Positions 6,761 through 8,079 of a stretch of 8,079 nt of DNA are shown piece after piece. Both the position numbers and the translations under genes were made by a program. Source of the stretch: Clostridia bacterium (GTDB lineage: Bacteria; Bacillota_A; Clostridia; Oscillospirales; Acutalibacteraceae); contig JAFXNY010000171.1 in assembly GCA_017529165.1 (NCBI GenBank), positions 1 to 8,079 of the forward strand, given 5' to 3'. Position 1 is the first letter of the stretch, and each line of letters begins with the position of its first letter. The notes under the pieces were generated by a model. That model was not told the origin of the DNA, did not search any database, and saw only the letters and a program-made list of their open reading frames with translations.

Positions 6761-7129
6761 TCAAGAATGTTCTTTTAGATGTTTTTTTATTGCTTTAAAG
6801 GTTTTTTCACTTATATAATGCTCTATTCGGCATGCGTCTTCAGTTGCGGTTTTCTCATCTACGCCGAGACTTACGAGCACAGCTGCAAGGGTTGTATGGC
6901 GTTCATAAATATTTTTTGCAGATTTTTTGCCCTTATCTGTGAGCGTTATATTTCCGGAACCGTCAACCAGAATAAAACCATCGTCTTTCAGAAGTCCCAT
7001 TGCCCTGCTTACAGACGGTTTTGAAAACCCCATTTGAGCGCTTACATCAATCGCTCGTACACTCGGCTGTTTTTTAGAAAGAATATAAATGGTTTCTAGA
7101 TACATTTCTCCCGATTCTTTTACTGCCAT
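6761..7129 (-). CDS. Short DtxR-family metal-dependent transcriptional repressor, probably iron-responsive
   Basis: The 122-residue protein has the DtxR winged-helix DNA-binding domain (about 5-65; recognition region SKPSVSRAMGLLKDDGF at 36-52) followed by the helical metal-binding/dimerisation domain (about 66-122). There is no C-terminal SH3-like domain, so by size it resembles MntR. The visible ligands resemble DtxR/IdeR instead: M9 in GEMYLE where MntR has Asp, and C100, E103 and H104 in ACRIEH, matching DtxR Met10, Cys102, Glu105 and His106. H78 is conserved, but residues equivalent to DtxR Glu83 and His98 are Ala and Thr. AGGTGA (plus 7134-7139) fixes the start at 7129; an in-frame ATG at 7186 lies upstream of that site and of the proposed promoter. 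The gene is divergent from feoA-feoA-feoB, whose promoter carries three palindromes. Iron rather than manganese sensing is inferred from the ligands and neighbours. Confidence 0.88.
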   Translation of the reverse strand: MAVKESGEMYLETIYILSKKQPSVRAIDVSAQMGFSKPSVSRAMGLLKDDGFILVDGSGNITLTDKGKKSAKNIYERHTTLAAVLVSLGVDEKTATEDACRIEHYISEKTFKAIKKHLKEHS

Positions 7130-7154
7130 ACGCTCACCTCTTTCTACTATTTTA

Positions 7155-7183
7155 AGATTAACACACTTGAAAGATTTTTTCAA
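7155..7183 (-). promoter_or_regulatory. Probable promoter of the DtxR-family regulator
   Basis: On the minus strand, TTGAAA (plus 7178-7183) and TAATCT (plus 7155-7160) are 17 bp apart, with a TG one base before the -10. The -10 itself matches only three consensus positions, so this is a weak, extended -10-type promoter. The leader would be about 20 nt and include AGGTGA. None of the three palindromes overlaps it; the nearest starts about 30 bp upstream. Confidence 0.4.
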
Positions 7184-7190
7184 CAAAAAA

Positions 7191-7206
7191 CTTTTTTATA
7201 AAAAAG
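7191..7206. promoter_or_regulatory. AT-rich perfect palindrome upstream of the feo -35 (UP-element-like)
   Basis: CTTTTTTATAAAAAAG is a perfect 16-bp palindrome ending one base before the feo -35 hexamer. A- and T-tracts at this position commonly act as UP elements that bind the RNA polymerase alpha C-terminal domain. The palindromy may be a by-product of adjacent T and A runs. It differs in sequence from the three feo operators. Confidence 0.4.
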
Positions 7207-7207
7207 C

Positions 7208-7236
7208 TTGACAAGTTAGCATACGGTAACTATAAT
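7208..7236 (+). promoter_or_regulatory. Perfect-consensus sigma-A promoter for feoA-feoA-feoB
   Basis: TTGACA (7208-7213), a 17-bp spacer and TATAAT (7231-7236) match the consensus exactly. A-rich DNA lies just upstream. The predicted start is near 7243, leaving a leader of about 70 nt. The spacer is occupied by a palindrome, so the promoter is probably strong when free and shut when the repressor binds. Confidence 0.88.
7214..7231. promoter_or_regulatory. Operator palindrome 1, inside the feo promoter spacer
   Basis: AGTTAGC-ATAC-GGTAACT is an imperfect copy of the motif GTTAGC-N4-GCTAAC (one mismatch between the arms). It fills the gap between -35 and -10, overlapping the first base of the -10. 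Its centre is 34 bp from the centre of palindrome 2. The TTAG/CTAA arms resemble the known DtxR box half-sites (TTAGGTTAG...CTAACCTAA). It is the probable binding site of the adjacent DtxR-family protein. Confidence 0.7.
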
Positions 7237-7247
7237 ATAATCAGGTT

Positions 7248-7265
7248 AGTTAGCGAGAGCTAACT
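7248..7265. promoter_or_regulatory. Operator palindrome 2, at the start of the feo leader
   Basis: AGTTAGC-GAGA-GCTAACT has perfect 7-bp arms. It lies just downstream of the predicted transcription start near 7243, and its flanks (TTAG before, TTAA after) extend the DtxR-box resemblance. In RNA the same bases would form a 7-bp stem capped by a GAGA (GNRA-type) loop. Confidence 0.75.
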
Positions 7266-7281
7266 TAATATTTTCATCGTA

Positions 7282-7299
7282 GGTTAGCAGGAGCTAACT
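7282..7299. promoter_or_regulatory. Operator palindrome 3, ahead of the feoA ribosome site
   Basis: GGTTAGC-AGGA-GCTAACT has perfect 6-bp arms (GTTAGC/GCTAAC) and is 14/16 identical to palindrome 2 across the 16-bp core. Its centre is again exactly 34 bp from the previous one. It ends just before the AAAGGA ribosome site (7301-7306). A repressor bound here would act as a roadblock or help cooperative binding with sites 1 and 2. Confidence 0.75.
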
Positions 7300-7315
7300 A
7301 AAAGGACGTGACTGT

Positions 7316-7528
7316 ATGATTCCCTTAACCGTAGCGCCGATAGGCACCGAAAGCATAATACGGCGCATAGGCGGAAACGAAGAGGTTAAACGCCACCTTG
7401 AAAGCTTAGGCTTCACCGTTGGAGGAACGGTAACGGTTATAAACACGCTCGGCGGCAGCGTTATTGTGAATGTTAAAGAATCTAGGGTTGCTATAGGCAA
7501 GGATATGGCAACAAAGATTATGATATAA
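7316..7528 (+). CDS. feoA: FeoA family protein, first copy (ferrous iron transport accessory)
   Basis: This 70-residue protein is a single SH3-like FeoA domain. FeoA proteins are small cytoplasmic partners thought to interact with the FeoB iron permease; their exact role is not settled. The family pattern is visible: an N-terminal strand, then the helix and turn VKRHLESLGFTVGGTVTVI (24-42), followed by strands NTLGGSVIVNVKESRVAIGKDMATKI. The AAAGGA at 7301-7306 lies 9 nt before the ATG. It is the first gene of the feo operon, 13 nt ahead of the second feoA, and is diverged from it. The LGFTVGG turn identifies the domain; the sequence has no metal-binding cysteines or histidine cluster. Confidence 0.88.
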   Translation: MIPLTVAPIGTESIIRRIGGNEEVKRHLESLGFTVGGTVTVINTLGGSVIVNVKESRVAIGKDMATKIMI

Positions 7529-7541
7529 AGGAGTATTTATT

Positions 7542-7763
7542 ATGAACACTTTAAGGCAGGCAAAAATCGGTCAGACCGTAAGGGTTAAAAAGCTTCACGG
7601 CGAGGGCGCCGTAAAACGCAGAATTATGGATATGGGTATTACAAAAGGCGTTGAGGTTTATGTCCGTAAAGTAGCTCCCCTCGGTGACCCTATAGAAATC
7701 ACAGTGCGAAATTATGAGTTATCCATACGCAAGGCAGATGCCGAAATGATAGAAATTGAGTGA
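7542..7763 (+). CDS. feoA: FeoA family protein, second copy
   Basis: This 73-residue protein is a second complete FeoA SH3-like domain. It shows the most typical family signatures: [30 protein letters not shown], given as residues 24-53, in which the MGITKG turn and the APLGDP loop are hallmark positions, then [14 protein letters not shown] at 59-72 as the last strand and helix. AAAGGAG at 7527-7533 overlaps the stop of the first feoA. The stop of this gene (7761-7763) is merged with the GAGGTGG ribosome site of feoB, so all three genes are translated as a tight unit. Clostridial feo operons often encode two FeoA proteins ahead of FeoB; whether both bind the same partner is unknown. Confidence 0.93.
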   Translation: MNTLRQAKIGQTVRVKKLHGEGAVKRRIMDMGITKGVEVYVRKVAPLGDPIEITVRNYELSIRKADAEMIEIE

Positions 7764-7773
7764 GGTGGCAAAA

Positions 7774-8079
7774 ATGGATAAAAAAATTAAAATTGCCCTT
7801 GCAGGCAACCCGAACAGCGGTAAAACAACCCTTTTTAACGCTCTTACAGGCTCTAACCAGTTTGTAGGTAACTGGCCGGGCGTTACAGTTGAGAAAAAAG
7901 AGGGCAAGCTTAAAAAACACAGCGATGTTATAGTAACCGACCTTCCGGGTATATACTCTCTTTCCCCTTATACCCTCGAAGAGGTTGTTGCAAGAAATTA
8001 TCTTATAAATGAGCAACCTGATGTAATTCTTAACATTATTGACGGTACGAACCTTGAGCGAAATCTCTATCTTACCACA
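7774..8079 (+). CDS. feoB: Ferrous iron transport protein B, N-terminal G domain (runs off right edge)
   Basis: The first 102 codons are present. FeoB is the inner-membrane Fe(II) permease, with a cytoplasmic GTP-binding domain at its N-terminus followed by a GDI-like helical domain and membrane helices that lie beyond this window. The G1/P-loop GNPNSGKTT is at 11-19. The region with the switch-I threonine, [13 protein letters not shown], is at 33-45. G3 DLPG is at 54-57, followed by [10 protein letters not shown] and [13 protein letters not shown], all typical FeoB blocks. G4 (NxxD) is not yet reached. GAGGTGG at 7762-7768 lies 5 nt before the ATG and overlaps the feoA stop. Transcription is expected from the promoter at 7208-7236, under iron control through the three palindromes. 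Confidence 0.97.
   Translation, partial: MDKKIKIALAGNPNSGKTTLFNALTGSNQFVGNWPGVTVEKKEGKLKKHSDVIVTDLPGIYSLSPYTLEEVVARNYLINEQPDVILNIIDGTNLERNLYLTT

Noticed and set aside
6779..7024. 81-codon plus-strand frame within the regulator gene
   Set aside because: It is antisense to the well-supported DtxR-family gene and gives a Cys/Phe-rich product with no ribosome site or family resemblance.
7130..7186. Upstream ATG at 7186 as start of the DtxR-family gene
   Set aside because: The extra 19 residues are not part of the DtxR fold, the good AGGTGA site fits the ATG at 7129, and the proposed promoter lies downstream of 7186.
7214..7299. Repeat array with regular 34-bp spacing as a mini CRISPR
   Set aside because: The units are short symmetric palindromes placed on a promoter and leader, there are only three, and no cas genes are nearby; operators explain them better.
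7699..8016. 105-codon minus-strand frame across feoA/feoB
   Set aside because: It overlaps strongly supported feoA and feoB coding sequence and shows no domain.

Overview
The window looks like chromosomal sequence from a low-to-mid GC member of the Clostridia, probably an Oscillospiraceae/Ruminococcaceae-like gut anaerobe. The signs are AT-rich intergenic DNA with strong sigma-A-type promoters, good Shine-Dalgarno sites, a MetRS with a fused C-terminal tRNA-binding domain, and an anaerobic Feo iron-uptake locus with two small FeoA proteins. This taxonomic reading is inference from gene content and style. There is no mobile element, CRISPR array, tRNA or rRNA.

Layout. (1) Positions 1-256, minus strand: the N-terminal end of an alanine racemase-family gene that runs off the left edge. 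It is driven by a perfect-consensus promoter at 293-321 whose spacer holds an inverted repeat. (2) Positions 418-6564, plus strand: a tightly packed operon of rlmB (rRNA 2'-O-methyltransferase), an 888-residue membrane protein, metG (methionyl-tRNA synthetase) and tatD (metal-dependent nuclease). Gaps are 18 and 16 nt, then a 4-nt ATGA overlap. It is a translation/housekeeping operon with one unknown member. (3) Positions 6565-6760: a convergent intergenic region with a hairpin/terminator, a possible 32-residue Asn/Lys/Ser-rich small ORF, and a 14-bp hairpin that probably terminates both converging units. (4) Positions 6761-8079: an iron-uptake locus. A 122-residue DtxR-family metalloregulator on the minus strand is divergent from feoA-feoA-feoB on the plus strand; feoB runs off the right edge. 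The feo promoter carries three near-identical palindromes whose centres are exactly 34 bp apart, one inside the promoter spacer and two in the leader.

The most novel object is the 888-residue protein. Its C-terminal ~540 residues keep the layout of a P1B-type ATPase: eight membrane segments in 2+2+2+2 order, a short actuator-like loop and a recognisable N/P-domain-like region. Nearly every catalytic signature is replaced or deleted: the CPx metal motif, the TGE actuator motif, the DKTGT phosphorylation site, the HP nucleotide site and the GDGxNDxP hinge. It also carries a ~345-residue acidic, probably disordered N-terminal extension. It is best read as an intact, apparently maintained pseudo-transporter of unknown function inside a translation operon. 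The second notable system is the regularly spaced three-operator array that probably lets the short DtxR-type repressor control ferrous iron uptake.
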